Assembly: GCA_037954235.1 (NCBI GenBank)
Contig: JBBMOA010000002.1
Span: forward strand, 15,819,009-15,883,008
Length of the DNA stretch: 64,000 bases
Direction of reading: 5' to 3'
Source of the DNA: Aulostomus chinensis
Lineage: Eukaryota > Chordata > Actinopteri > Syngnathiformes > Aulostomidae
Below the pieces are notes generated by a model. It saw only the letters and a program-made list of their open reading frames with translations. It was not told the DNA's origin and ran no database searches. Both the position numbers and the translations under genes were made by a program. Shown in pieces: positions 35,001 through 47,125 of the stretch. The number at the start of each line of letters is the position of its first letter. Positions within the stretch are counted from its first letter, which is position 1.

Positions 35001-35990
35001 TTCACTGATAGAACAACTATTGGAGAAATCTGTCGCCTTTTCGAATATACAGGTGCCCTGATAATTATGTGCCATTAGGGAGCCATTATATAAAATCATT
35101 TGCATTTTGTCTTGCATAGAAGAACTACAGCAAACATGCATGCTTGCAGATGATAATCAAAACATGCGTAAACACTGATTATTTTATTATGTTTACTGAC
35201 ATAAAATACACACGAACTCCCTCAAAAGATAGATGTCTTGTTCAACTTGCCACAAGAAGCAGACTTAAGAAGAAATCTCACACTGACAAACACTCATACT
35301 CCTTCAGGCTAGAGAATACTGTTAGTTCAGCATGAACATGTAATCTAATATGGCATGGTATGCTACATTATTTGACCATTATTTTGTTATTCTTGTGTTC
35401 TGACCTTTACAGAAGGGGTTAAAATAGATTAAATTGATATTAGGGGTTAATGGACAATGTCTTTATTGCTAAACTAAATGAAAACACATTAAAATGACAC
35501 CCAGAGATGTGACGCGGAAGCACACAGTATGTGCATGCACGCACACATTCCCACGTGCGAACACATGCCACTTATAGAACCACATCATTAGCCACAGCAG
35601 GTTTTAAAGTGGCAGTTTAGGATGACTTGTCATTCACTCCACTGCCTCCACCTTGCCACGCTCAAGGCTGCCAGGCCAGTAACGACAGGAGCAGGGGCAC
35701 CCGGCACACGATGCTAACAGCTAAGCAGAACACGAGGTGACATTGACACAGTCATTGCACCAGCCCTCATTCTACTCATGACGTCAGTGTCCTTCGACAG
35801 GGAGCACACAGGATGTGAGCTCGCTGAATCATGTGATCAGCCATCCCTATCTCTATTTGTCAGAGTCTCTGCTGTAGCACACCTGCCTGTGCAAAAGGAA
35901 AGGAGGCGGGGGAGGAGGCTTGGTGTTGAAGCGTGAGAGTGGCGCATGACAAGTGCCATCCAGAGAATGACAAAAAAAGACCGGGACAGG

Positions 35991-36021
<31 letters not shown>

Positions 36022-38305
36022 AGAGAGAGGGAGTAGTTGTAGTTGCAGCACCAAGACTGGAGCACTGAGGCTTTATGCCATTAGTCATGAAGCATCCATA
36101 AAGCACACAGAGATAAGGTTAAACAGCATTTAAGCACATGGTTATAAATGGCTGAACATGACCTTAATGTCTCAAGGGAACACAAGAAGAAAAGAAAAAA
36201 GAGGAGGACAGCAAGGAGAAATGAGAAGGAATAATGAATATCAAAAGATTAAAAAGGAACAAGATAAGAATGAAAATGGAAGAATGTTGGTATGTAAGTA
36301 CAAACAATGTTAATGACAAATGGTCAGGAGAGGAGAAGATAAAGAGAGAGTGTCAAATAAAAGACAAGAAGGTGTGGTAACCTGTAACATCTGAAGCCAC
36401 GCCCACCTAATGCCACGCCTGCCTGTGGAGTCAGATACGATTGGCTTCTTTTCTTCTTCTAGTGATTATTTCACAATCAAATGTGTTTTTTGTGTCTGTA
36501 GTAAAAATGTTACTTATATTTATATGTTTTATTTTTTCATGTGGGTCAAAAATATGAATTTCATATCTCTTTGTCACATTAAAATAATAGAAATATTGTT
36601 GCCCTTATAGAAAGGCTTTAATATAAAAGCTCAACTTCTGCTGAGTCAAACACTCAGAAGACACTCCCGTCATTCCTGCTGCCGTAATACTTTAAGATGA
36701 ACAATGAAGGATACTTTAACTTGACTTTGCCATTACACCATATTAGTCAGCAATCATACCTTTTCATCCTCTTGTTTTTCTATGCTACCTGTTTTCAGGA
36801 ATTTGCACTTTAGTGTGCGTGGCATCTGCTGCATCGTATGTTTGAGCCACATCAAAGAGGATTTTCAACTACGACAGACAAAGTTGTCTGAATCCTTATC
36901 ATGTAGTTACAACTATGTTTATAAATCCTTCCACCTTTTGAGGAACCTTTCTCAGGAAAGTTAGCTCGGCCGCTTTTCCTGCCCCCTCACCCCACCCACC
37001 CATGAATCTGATACGGCAAAGCAGATGAATGGAACCTATCATGTGACTTAATCATGACAAATACCTACTATTTTACTTCATTTATCACAGACAGTATTCT
37101 TTAAGATGGAGTCATTACAGTACATTATGATAAAGACTGAAATAGAAGTTAAAGTCTCATTTTGCTCTTGTTTCCTCAAGCTAAAACTTTGTTCTCAGGC
37201 AAGGTACAACGCAAACACACGTCACTGAAAACAGCAGTACATCCAGCAGTCACGCTACATGACCTGGTCTACAAGTCTGAGTTGCACTCCTCTCTTTAAA
37301 GAGCTTAATAGAAAGATGGAGCAAGAAGTACAAGAAAAGGTATTATTATAGGATGCTGATATCAAATGAGATCTCGACATCTTGAAGCAGACTCAATTAT
37401 GCACAAATCTCATGCAAATTAAATTCACAAAACAAACACTTCTCTGCTGGTGCATGGAGTCACTTCTGTTTCCCCCATCTTTCCTGAGGGCCTCTCTCTG
37501 TCCCAACCACAGAGCAAGAGACACAAATTTGTGGCTGCAGCCGCTCCCTCCCTCTCTTGTCCACTCACTCTGATAGCTCACTATTAGCTGTTCAGCTGCT
37601 GCTAAAACACTCATGTTGCCTACGGTGTCAAAACCGCCCAAATGAAGTCCTTGCTTGTCAACATAACTGCTGACAAAACTTTGTGTCCTCAACTTCCTCC
37701 AACACAACTTTGTTTCCACTGTCTCACCCTCCCACTGACAACTCAGCTGTCAGATGCTGCTACTGACGCACTCAACAATATCTAGTCCTCCGAGCCAGAG
37801 ACTATTAGCACTGCGATCTCAGGCTGAGCGAAAGGACCGTATACACTGTGCAATGCTAGAAATGTGTCCATCAGTACATAATGATTACATTAGATCGCAT
37901 GATCTCGTCATTTGGGATATTGAGCAGAATGAATTAACCAATGAGAAAAAAGCCTGCAGTCTCCATGGAAGTTACAAGTCAGAGACAAACATAATCCTGT
38001 GACGTACACACACACACACCGTGTCATCAGTTATCTGTGTTATTAAAATCCTTTTAGTCACAACTCAAATCCTTGAAAGGATCCCAGAGCACTGACATGA
38101 CTTGATCCTGTTATTGACTCCAGTGCCAAATGTCCTTTACACATCTGTTCAGATGGACTCCAGACAGGTTAAGGCAAGTCTCCCAAAAAGAGAATTCATC
38201 CACTTGTCTGTAATTTTTTTTTCATTTTTAGGGAGGCTGTGCAGCCATGTGTTTGATCATTATCACAAGAAATGAAGCCACATGGCAGTCATGTGCAGCC
38301 TCCAT
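33016..38305. other. Intergenic; microsatellites only
   Basis: (CA)n at 34964-34998 and (GA)n at 35990-36033. No gene or transposon recognised elsewhere. ORFs at 35837-36106 are translations of the GA tract. Confidence 0.4.
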
Positions 38306-38527
38306 CCATCCATCCATCCATCCATCCATTTTCTACTGCTTATCCTGTTGAGGGGGGTGGGGGGTGGGAGCTGGAGCCTATCCCAGCAGTCTTTGAGTGT
38401 GAGGCAGGGTTCACCCCAGATTGGTCACCAGGCCATTACAGGCCAAACACATAGACAGGCAACCATTCACACTCACAGTCACACCGGCGGTCAATTTAGA
38501 GTATCAATCAGCCTCTTCCCTTCTTGA
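38306..38527 (-). mobile_element. tRNA-derived SINE, tail half (interrupted copy)
   Basis: Holds the GGAT tail and body of a minus-strand SINE. It breaks at TTCTTGAT, exactly where the body should read CTCTTGATGTCTTTGG. The missing head continues at 40572. Confidence 0.9.
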
Positions 38528-38945
38528 TAAGGGATAGACCGATTATCGGTGCCGATATTCGGCATTTTTTAAAAACCTGATGGCCGACAAGAGATCAATT
38601 TAAAACTGGGTTATTTTGGCTGAGATGCAGCCGCGCCTCTCTGACTGTAGTCACGACTGTCTCCAGCATTGCCCCACCCACAGCACCATCTGATTGGTTA
38701 CACACAGAGCCACAGCACGGGTAACAGCCAATGAGCAGTGAAGGCTGTGTATGCACCGTGCTCACTCACACAGCGGAGAGGCGAAAAAGTTTTTTCCGGG
38801 TGGAGAAGCTCCGGAGAGCGGATGTTTGTTTCCGAGGCAAGTCAAGGCAGCAGACTCTCCCGAAATTGTAATAAACATCCCAGTCCTCTACACCTCACAA
38901 CTACTAGTTACATTACTATGAGCCCACATTGCTTAATTTGTAAAT

Positions 38946-39884
38946 CATAAGGTGCCAGAACGCTAAGTACATATGACGGCTCAGGGGTGAGAGAGGGGCT
39001 CAGGTCCCGGAACCGTATCCAGAAAACAACACACAAATGCCCACTTGCCATGATGTGGGACTTACAAGCCTCCTTTTCAAATAATATCCATGGTATAAAT
39101 GTTATGACGACAATTCACAGTTATTTAGACTCCTCTGCGCAGCACAGGTGAATGCCCACATCACCACAGGTGGGACTTAAGAGTCTACAGTCAGCAATTC
39201 CTTTCTCAACAGGTCCAACTTGTAAAACAAACAAAAAAGAGCTCACAATAAATCACAGATCTTCCATTATTATTATTACGGTATTTAAAGATTGGCACGG
39301 CGGCCTATTATTAGACGGTATGCTCACCTTTAGCTGTCCAAGACACTCCACATCCCGTTAGACCCGGCTAGGCTAGCTGGAGGTGAGCCCGGCTCGCTGT
39401 GGCGGCGCTAGCCTCCTGCTGCAGCCGGTTTTGATCGTCAACATGACCGCTGCAGCTGCCCTCGTCGCCGCTTGTGGAGGCTTTTTCTGACTCTTCCTTC
39501 CTTTTGAAAAAACAGCAAATTTAACTGTCTTTTTGACATGTTGGCGTTGATGTAGTCACTGTTTATTTCCTCTCTGCTTGCTCCTCAGAGGCGGCGAATT
39601 TCGAAAGGTTATTCGTTTGTGTCAGGGGCGTGGCTTGTTGGCGTCAGCGCATCAACAGATCTCCGACTCTTTCAAATGACGTTGAATCTTACTAAACAAC
39701 ATGAAATTCTAAGGATTTGGTCTGTAAATTTATCTATGCACATTATTGTTGTATTTTTAACATTTTTAAAACGTTTTCATATTTTCTTTTAATACAAGAG
39801 GGACCGGATCTGCCCAAATAAGTACCGGAACACAGGGAGGCCAAAATTTAGAGGTGCCGGTACTTGTTCCGGCAGGATCCCCTG
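38946..39884. mobile_element. Nested smaller hAT-like element
   Basis: About 0.94 kb with imperfect inverted ends: TGCCAGAAC plus AAGTAC at left (38953-38970) and GTACTTGTTCCGGCA at right (39860-39874), the right end closing CCCCTG. A second AAGTACCGGAAC lies subterminally. The interior has two imperfect copies of an ATGCCCAC...GTGGGACTTA motif at 39037 and 39152. No clear target duplication remains, so boundaries are approximate. Confidence 0.45.
39438..39539 (-). pseudogene. Possible hAT transposase first-exon remnant
   Basis: Within the nested element, a minus-strand ATG opens Met-Ser-Lys-Arg-Gln-Leu-Asn-Leu-Leu-Phe-Phe, like the start of many hAT (KIAA1586/ZMYM-type) transposases. It turns basic and stops after 33 codons. 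A donor-like AAAG|GTGAGC lies 111 bp beyond at 39327. No zinc-finger or catalytic part follows. This is a short, uncertain remnant. Confidence 0.3.
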
Positions 39885-40004
39885 TGAGCCCGGTAACACT
39901 ATATAAACACAAGAAGCAGCTCTGATGGTTCGCAGTCCCTCCAGACTTGTCTGTTAATCACTTTAAACAAGGTTGCTGATATGGAAATAGTCGGTGATAA
40001 AAGA

Positions 40005-40005
<1 letters not shown>

Positions 40006-40074
<69 letters not shown>
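40006..40074. repeat. (GT)n microsatellite
   Basis: 69 bp of uninterrupted GT inside the hAT-like element, the longest pure dinucleotide run in the window. It must have expanded after the element inserted. Confidence 0.95.
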
Positions 40075-40079
<5 letters not shown>

Positions 40080-40571
40080 TGAAATTCGGTTAGTTTTGTT
40101 AAAAGAAAGCACGTTGAGGGGATGGCTAGAGAATTATTTTATTTACTTCATAAAACTTAAGGAAGTTGTTTTTTTTTATTTCAGTGTCCTGCACTTTTTG
40201 TTTTTGTTGGAACTAAAATAACATTTAAGTTATATTGAAATTTTGGAAAACTTTAGGGAGCTATTTATCAGTTTAAGTTTTCATTTGACTTTATAAGATA
40301 TGCTGCTGAGCCTGGGAGCTTCCTGCACTTTTTGTTATTATTTTAAAACAAAGATGTCTATTTTTTTCGACAATGTTCAGTAAACATATGCTCAAAGGCA
40401 TTTAATCAAAGTTAAGTGTTAGAGTTCGTATTACTCAAAATTTTGACACCTATGTATTCACTTTGACTGCAAATGAATATCGGCTCCAAATATCGGTTAT
40501 CGGCCTCCTTGACAACTAATAATTGGTATCGGTATCAGCCCTGAAAAAAAACATGTCAGATGATCTCTACT

Positions 40572-40735
40572 CTTGATGTCTTTGGACTGGGGGAGGAAGC
40601 TGGAGTACCAGAGAGAACCCACACGGGGAGAACATGGAGACTCACACAGAAAGATCCCGTTCCCGAGCTGGGGCTTGAACCCGGAGCCTTCTTACTGTGA
40701 GGTGACAGTGCTGACCACTGCACCACCGTGCTGCC
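40572..40735 (-). mobile_element. tRNA-derived SINE, head half (interrupted copy)
   Basis: Continues the copy broken at 38527: TCTTGATGTCTTTGG through the B-box region (minus strand GGTTCAAGCCC) to the head GCAGCACGGTGGTGCAGTGG. Together the halves make about 386 bp, a full-length SINE. Confidence 0.9.
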
Positions 40736-42289
40736 TTTCTATCTTCCTATCAAACAAAGTAAAACTAGATTTTATTACTGATGATCAGTGTTTAAAATTC
40801 TGTTAAAGAAAAAGGATTGACCTTTTTCAAAAGCTAAAATTCAAATGTGTTTATTTGTCCACTGTAGAGTTTCATGCATGCAAGCTTTTTTGCGTGGAAG
40901 TCAAATGCGGCAAACAGGTTATGACACATTCTACAGGATCAAAGTACGTAAGTGATGGATCGTTGTTATTTTGAGGAACACACATGGGAAGGCTGGGTTA
41001 GGCAAGTTACAGAAGTACATAAGATTCATACATATTTTCTCCAGTACTTTTAGGTCGGATTCACCAATATTGACTGAGCTGACTGGCCTGCAGCTTACAG
41101 TGAACTTTGTGAACTAAAGGATTCATACTGCATTTGTCTCTCAGCTAGCAAAGCCAAGTCTCAAACTTTCCACAAACATATTACAGCAATTAACGCACCA
41201 CTGTTGCCATCCACTTTCAAGTAACAGTAATTAAAGACTGCTTGAAAAATTGCTGAATGATGACAAGTGCACAAATTAGCATATTTGTGATACCACATCT
41301 GGTTTACTTAGATATATTCTGTTAAAAACAGCCAAATTCCCAATAAAGCTAGTCTCATTTGCATTTTGGTCTTCTTCTGTTTTGTTGTCTGACAATAGGA
41401 CGAATATGAAATAGAACATGTAATGTTGCCCACTGTGAGGGAATGGTAAGCAGCAGTCATTTCCAAGCTGCTGCACGGCACAGTTAAGTTCTGATTTTCT
41501 AACCCTAATGTCATCTGAAAAAAATCACCAGACACATAATTTAAAGACAGCGGCTGCTGGGATTTTGGCTATTTACATGTAAAATGATCACTTGGAGAGA
41601 ACGTTAGAGGCAACAAAGTATCTTGTTTATTTTCTCACACAGCGTACAGCCTCCATCTGGGAAACATGTGGACTCAATGTACTGCCGCGTGTCTCTGCCA
41701 TTCACTGAGCAGAGGGAGCTTTGCGTCTAGCTTGCGGGCCAGAACTGGCGACTCTCTACTGTGGAAAGTAGGTAAGAATTCACCACAAAAAAAGGAAAAA
41801 CACTAAATTGAAACTAGGGGCTTTATTTGAAGGAAAGTCGCTACAGGGGTCTAAAAATTACAGCAAAACAGGGACCACATATGTCCTGCAGGTTGTGTGT
41901 GGATTGACCACCATTTTGTTCTTTTTAATTTTATTCGTTTTTATTAGGGAAATAAAGCCTGGAGAATGACACGTGCACTGAAAGATGATTGTATGTCAGC
42001 GACTGGATTTTTTGTTGCTGATTCCAGTGCAGAAATAAACAAGATCGTTGTTAGCAACCTTTTTGTATTATCTTTTTCCTGCTGTCCATTCTCTCTCTTT
42101 GAGAAACGTTACTTAACAACTATGTCCATATACACCCACCTACCCACACACACACACACACACACACTGCAATTTAAAGTTCTCTTCCCATTAATTTCAA
42201 AAAGTTGCACTACAGCAAAATTCTAGCCTAACTCTTCCCCCAATCCACCCCACCCCTGTTTTTTTGTTCTTTTTTTTTAACCTGTATCT
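40736..42289. other. Intergenic; short (CA)n at 42145-42168
   Basis: No gene or element recognised apart from the microsatellite. Confidence 0.4.
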
Positions 42290-42620
42290 GTTGTCATGGA
42301 GTCAAATACAATGTCAAATCTAATTAAGTTGCAAAGCTGTTTTCACAAGCAGTTACGATTGAGGGCGAAGGCTGAACCGCTACGATGCTTGTCAATAAAA
42401 CCCCATTAAAATGAACACATCATAATTACTGCCTCTATTATCCTTCAAGTTCTAGGACAGAGGCACCTGCTTGTAATTGGCTGGCTAACTATCCCATATG
42501 GCCAATAGAAATAATTGTCCTTGTGTGTTGTGTCTACCAGTGACGTTAACACAGCCGTTTCACAGTTTGCAGCTCAAACAATCAATTTCAAGGTGTGCCT
42601 GATCAACATATTCCTTATTT
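42290..42620. other. Candidate conserved non-coding block (enhancer-like)
   Basis: The best enhancer-like segment by eye. It has about 330 bp without repeats and is dense in homeodomain-type cores (TCTAATTAAG, CATAATTACTG, GTAATTGG) and paired CCAAT-like sites (TTGGCTGGC, GGCCAATAG, AATAATTG). It has no frame. It sits about 34 kb upstream of pcdh17, the only gene in view, so pcdh17 is the natural target. Conservation cannot be tested here. Confidence 0.35.
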
Positions 42621-43334
42621 GCAATTATTAGTTGAGTACACAGAATGGTGCAGACATATTAGCAAACTGCTGTGCAGCACAAACAGCATAACTTTATGGA
42701 TTTACTCCAACTAAGATGGTTTCAACAATTAAAACACCACCAGACACTGGGATTTCTTTCAGGATCTTTTTATTGTACTTAATTGTGGAAAAAGGAAAAG
42801 AGGAGTAAACAGAGGACCACCTGTTGTTTGCTGTCTGTGTTAGACGGTTTATCAATACATCAACAGGCTAGGAATCAGTAAACACTGACAGTTGTCTTGC
42901 TTGCCCTAAAATTTGCACAATATCTATAAAAGCAGGTCCTTGATGAGGCACGTGCTTGGTAAACCAGCAAAAGTGGACTCTCAGACAGCTGCAATCTTGC
43001 CACATCTATAAGCTGCTTGAGCAGATTTATTCACCGTCTTAACTTCGTGAGTAGTTGTGGCTTAGTGGCACCACTCCTGTTGCAAACAATATAAAAGAAG
43101 AGATTAGCACACTAATGCTTTTAGAACAACGTGAAGCTGCATTGACACTATACTTTATAAATCTGCAGAAATGAAATGCTTACAGGGTAAAGATGTGCTA
43201 ATGCTCTCATCTCCTAAAGGAATTAACAGTCCTCATGGTGACGGGGACAAATGAATCTTTGATTAATAGTTGGATAGGGCAGGCACAGATGTAGATAACA
43301 TCTTTCTAATCTCTCTCCCAATGTGTCACCCCCC

Positions 43335-43370
<36 letters not shown>

Positions 43371-44084
43371 CTTTCTTCTTCTTCTTCTTCTGTTGTGTGT
43401 ACAGAATAGCATGAAAAGGCAAGATGGATTGTCAGATGTTTGAAGATAGATTGTTTTGGCAGCCAGCTGTGAAAGTGGGATGATGTCTTGCATAAGATTC
43501 CTACTCAGACCCCAACAGCTTGCCAAAAAAAAAAAAAAAAAGATTTGGCCTGTTCGTCTTTTGTTTCTAAGGAGATTAAATCAGTGCTTCCCGGTATTGT
43601 GTTTTATTTTCTTTTGCTTTTGAAACAAAAAAAATCTTACGTTAACATTTAATCTCTTGACATTGACCTTTCAACTAAAGATTTTTCTTCATGTGTTTCT
43701 GTTTTTCATTATCCTTCTCTTACTATAATAATACTGTGACACAAATGTACAATCCTTGCCTCTGCTTACGCAAGCTGTGGATAATCTTTTGATACAATCA
43801 AACAAAAAGAAGCTGACATTTTAGACATCTCCTTTCCTAATACACCTTTGAATAGGCCTTCATAACAGTATTTGGCTCACTCGCCCACACTCAAAGACAC
43901 CGCACACACACACACAAACACACACAATTCTCCTGTCTAGACTTTAGATTATGCTGAACAATATGCGATTGAGGCCTCGCTGGCTTTCGTGTGCTGATCA
44001 AATGAAAAGGAGATCCATACATTAATTTTGTTACCTCTGCCAATGAGATGATCCCTAGTGTGCGTGTCCATTTGTATGCTTGTG

Positions 44085-44088
<4 letters not shown>
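42621..44088. other. Intergenic; C9(CA)n and (CTT)n at 43329-43391
   Basis: A C run abuts (CA)14 at 43329-43366, followed by (CTT)n to 43391. A poly-A run lies at 43526-43541. No gene recognised. Confidence 0.4.
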
Positions 44089-44147
<59 letters not shown>

Positions 44148-44151
44148 GTGT
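44089..44151. repeat. (GT)n microsatellite
   Basis: About 63 bp of GT with one GC variant, immediately 5' of the LINE fragment. Confidence 0.95.
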
Positions 44152-44199
44152 TTGTTTGTTTGCATGTGTATCTGTCTTTTATTGAAATTTGGTAGAGGC

Positions 44200-44763
44200 T
44201 TGTTCCAAAAGAAATTATCACTGACTCCCAGAAGTCGAGGACCCCACTGAACTCAGGCCTGAGCATCAATGGGGAAGAAGTGGAGCAGGTCATAAACTTC
44301 AAGATTCTCAGACTGCACATCTTAGAGGACCTGTGCTGGACTGTGAACTCCACCCACCTAATTAAAAAGGCCCAGCAGGATCTTTTTATCCTGAGAACGC
44401 TGAGGAGGAACAAACTCCTTCCGCCTCTGCTGAAAACCTTTTACCAATGCACCATAGAGAGTGTCCTGACCTATGGATGTACAGTGAGGTATGACAGCTG
44501 AACTGCATCTGAGAAGAAACAACAGCCAGCAAGACTGCTCAGTGGATCATTGGCTCCCCACTCCCCCACCTAAAGGAGATCTACTCGAGCCACCTCCTCC
44601 GATGGGTCACAAAGAGCTGGGATGACCCCGCCCACCCGGGACACTCGCTTTTCACCAGCCTTCCCTCTGGCAGACTCAAAGCTATGCGAGCACACACCAA
44701 CAGACTTAAACACAACTTCATGGCTGTGAAGATACTGCTGCAGGAACCATGACCCCCCCCCCC

Positions 44764-44795
<32 letters not shown>

Positions 44796-45035
44796 TATAC
44801 ACACACTACTACCTCCAAGTCCAATATACGGACTACTGCAACAACTGTTCTTTGTACTAGTTTTAATACAAACTATTTATATAGAATATTTTTAACTGCA
44901 CTTTATTACTTATGTTCTTACTTGTGTACCTTTTATTTTTTTCTATGCTTGTGACATTGTAGCTGCTACAAGAGACGCTGCCAAATGGAATTTTGTTGCA
45001 TTCTTCTATAATGACAATAAAGCTTCTTATCTTAT
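44200..45035 (+). mobile_element. Rex/CR1-like LINE, 3' end with broken reverse transcriptase
   Basis: Contains the C-terminal end of a reverse transcriptase ORF (44207-44752), then a 3' UTR with poly-C/(CA)n (44753-44790). It ends at ACAATAAAGCTTCTTATCTT, a tail of short tandem units typical of this LINE group. 5' truncated, as usual for target-primed insertion. The preceding (GT)n tract may be part of the target site. Confidence 0.8.
44207..44752 (+). pseudogene. LINE reverse transcriptase C-terminus, disrupted
   Basis: Reads Lys-Glu-Ile-Ile-Thr-Asp, then SINGEEVEQV-N-F and LIKKAQQDLF...LRTLRRNKL, then FYQCTIESVLTYGC, the conserved region after the catalytic domain of CR1/Rex1-like LINEs. 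A premature TGA falls at 44500-44502, where the family has Cys in an Ser-Cys-Thr-Ala-Ser-type context. A frameshift lies close behind (about 44515-44525). The other frame resumes at AQWIIGSPLPHLKEIYS and HPGHSLFTSLPSGR and ends in TGA at 44750. No catalytic FxDD is present. Confidence 0.8.
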
Positions 45036-46289
45036 GAGAGGAACACTAAGATCTCGCTAATACGCTAAGTTTTCTTGCTTAGACCTCACCATTGGTTGGT
45101 AGCTCCAACTAATTTCTCCATAATTTGATGAAATTTCCAGGCTATGTATTTTTATAAGTATAAAGCTCGGGTCGTGTTCTGGATCGTTAGTCCAGAAAAC
45201 CTGTTTTTGGTGAAAAGAAAATGTATGAACAGATTTCTATGATGCATCAAGGCTGCAACAGTGTGGATTTTGTTCTGAGTTCTGGTTAACAGGTTTGGTT
45301 TCAGTTGGACAATTCTGGTTGCACATTAAGAAGAAACAAAATCCAAAATTCTATTGAGCTGAAATTAATAAATGCATTTAATGAATAACACAAAAAGCTG
45401 ATTGAGCGGTTTGTTCTTCAAACCCTGATGTTCATATTCAGTAGCTTTGTGGCCCCTGGAAAGGACTTTGTGCTCTATTTTCTACTGTTATATGAAATAA
45501 TCCTGATTTTTCAGCAGCAGGTTGTCAGCAACGGCATTGTTTTGGTCACTAATATATTGATCATCTTTATATTACAGTGCATCAAATATTTCAGCAGTTT
45601 GAGACAAAGCCAGCGAGTGTTTCTACATCAGTGTGTATATATCAGGATGAGTCTGTGGTCTACACGGTCCAGTCACTGGGTGGCCAAGTGATGGAAGCTC
45701 ATCAGCTGAGTGACAATCGAATTACAGCTCCAGACTAAGATAGATGGACTCATCATAGCCACACAGACATCTTTGTAAGATTTAATTTGCACTGTAAAAA
45801 CCACACAAATAATTTAGGGCCTCGTGAGAGATATGAATTTTGATGCATGCTTATTAGTTAGCGCGGCACTCAAATGGGGACTGTTACATAACTCACAGCA
45901 TGCCAGCTTGTCCAGACAAACTGAGAGTCTGGCGAGACAAACTGAGAGACAAATTGAGTGGCGTTACTTCAGGGTCTGATTAGAAGCAAAGGAGAGCAAC
46001 ATTTTGAGAGTTATTGATGAGTGGTGACTGATGCGATGGCCGCCAGTGACGCATGCAGAGCCGACGCTTCAGTGGTCAGCCTGAGTTCATCTGTATTCAG
46101 TCTATTTCTATTTTAACAGGTTGGAACATCAGAGGGAGATGTCACAAGGACTTAAGACGGATAACGTCTTGTGTTTGTGTGGCTAATAGTATGAGTGTGT
46201 ATGAGAGAATAAAAAAAGCAGACTTTGGAGACAATGTTAGAAGAGCAAGAAGCGCTAACGTATTTTCATAACATTTGACCCCTGGCTGA
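45036..46289. other. Intergenic, nothing recognised
   Basis: No gene. Between 45900 and 45960 a short internal duplication of AACTGAGAGTCTGGCGAGAC / AACTGAGAGAC is visible. Confidence 0.4.
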
Positions 46290-46470
46290 ATGTCGTCTTT
46301 TCCTGATATGCATTGCAATCTGTCAGCTGAAGGCTTCAGTGCTCCAATAATTGGATTTTAAAAATAAAATGTGACTCTGTGAGGTCATTTTAATCAATCC
46401 TTGTAATTACAAGTTGTTGTGTGCCAAGGGAGCCTTGTGACATAGCTGCTGTAAAATGGTTCCAAAGCAT
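46290..46470. other. Candidate conserved non-coding block
   Basis: Carries ATATGCATTGCAA (POU/octamer-like), CCAATAATTGG (an 11-bp palindromic homeodomain-type site), GTAATTACAAG and TTTTAATCAATCC within 130 bp, and no repeats. This density of developmental-factor cores is unusual for the window. Appearance only. Confidence 0.35.
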
Positions 46471-46733
46471 TGGATCAGCTTCCTCCCTTACTGGTGGGGT
46501 GGATTAGAGATGATTTAGAATAGATGACTTGATTTCTGTCATTTTAGCATGGTTTAATTGAATTAGACACGGCTTATATTAAAATTGTAATATTTTGTTT
46601 TATCATACTAGAAGAGGAAACAAGTAAGGGAAACACTCATGTTGTGGTTAACCGGTCTGATTGAAAATCTCATAAATGTCTGCTTTTTTGGGGGGAAATT
46701 TTTACTGAAATTTCCTGTAATTTTTAATCTCGG

Positions 46734-47125
46734 GGCTGCACGGTGGTGCAGTGGTCAGCACTATTGCCTCACAGCAAGAAGGTTCCAGGTTCGAGTCCCG
46801 GCTCGGACACGGGATCTTTCTGTGTGAGTCTGCATGTTCTCCCTGTTCCTGTGTGGGTTCTCTCTGGTACTCCAGCTTCCTCCCACAGTCCAAAGACATC
46901 AAGAGGGGACGAGGCTGATCGATACTCTAAATTGACCGTAGGTGTGACTGTGAGTGTGAATGGTTGTCTGTCTCTATGTGTTGGTCCTGCGATGGACTGG
47001 TGACCTGTCCAGGGTGAACCCTGCCTCTCGCCCGTAGCTGCTGGGATAGACTCCAGCCCCCCCCCACCCCCTGCAACCCTTAACAGGAATAAGAGGTAGA
47101 AAATGGATGGTTGGATGGATGGATG
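46734..47125 (+). mobile_element. tRNA-derived SINE, full length (reference copy)
   Basis: Starts GGCTGCACGGTGGTGCAGTGG. The A box is TGGTGCAGTGG (46744-46754) and the B box is GGTTCGAGTCC (46788-46798), the spacing of a tRNA-like RNA polymerase III promoter. A conserved body follows, including TCCCACAGTCCAAAGACATC, a poly-C patch and a GGATGGATGG tail. The tail resembles that of Rex3/RTE-type LINEs, which are the likely source of its reverse transcriptase (inference). No clear target duplication. Confidence 0.9.

Larger units (their letters stand above)
38528..40571. mobile_element. hAT-like DNA transposon inserted in the SINE
   Basis: About 2.0 kb bounded by the 8-bp target duplication of the SINE sequence (TTCTTGAT left, CTCTTGAT right, one mismatch), the size typical of hAT elements. 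The ends (AAGGGATAGACCGA left; TAGAGATCATCTGA when the right end is read inward) are weakly matching inverted repeats fitting the hAT YARNG start. Both subtermini carry ATCGG/CCGATA motifs (for example GCCGATATTCGG near 38550 and ATATCGGTTATCGG near 40491), familiar from a teleost repeat family. No complete transposase is seen. It contains a smaller nested element and a (GT)n tract. Confidence 0.65.

Noticed and set aside
46734..46810. tRNA gene
   Set aside because: A and B boxes are present, but the sequence does not fold as a full tRNA, it recurs eight times, and it continues into a SINE body and GGAT tail.
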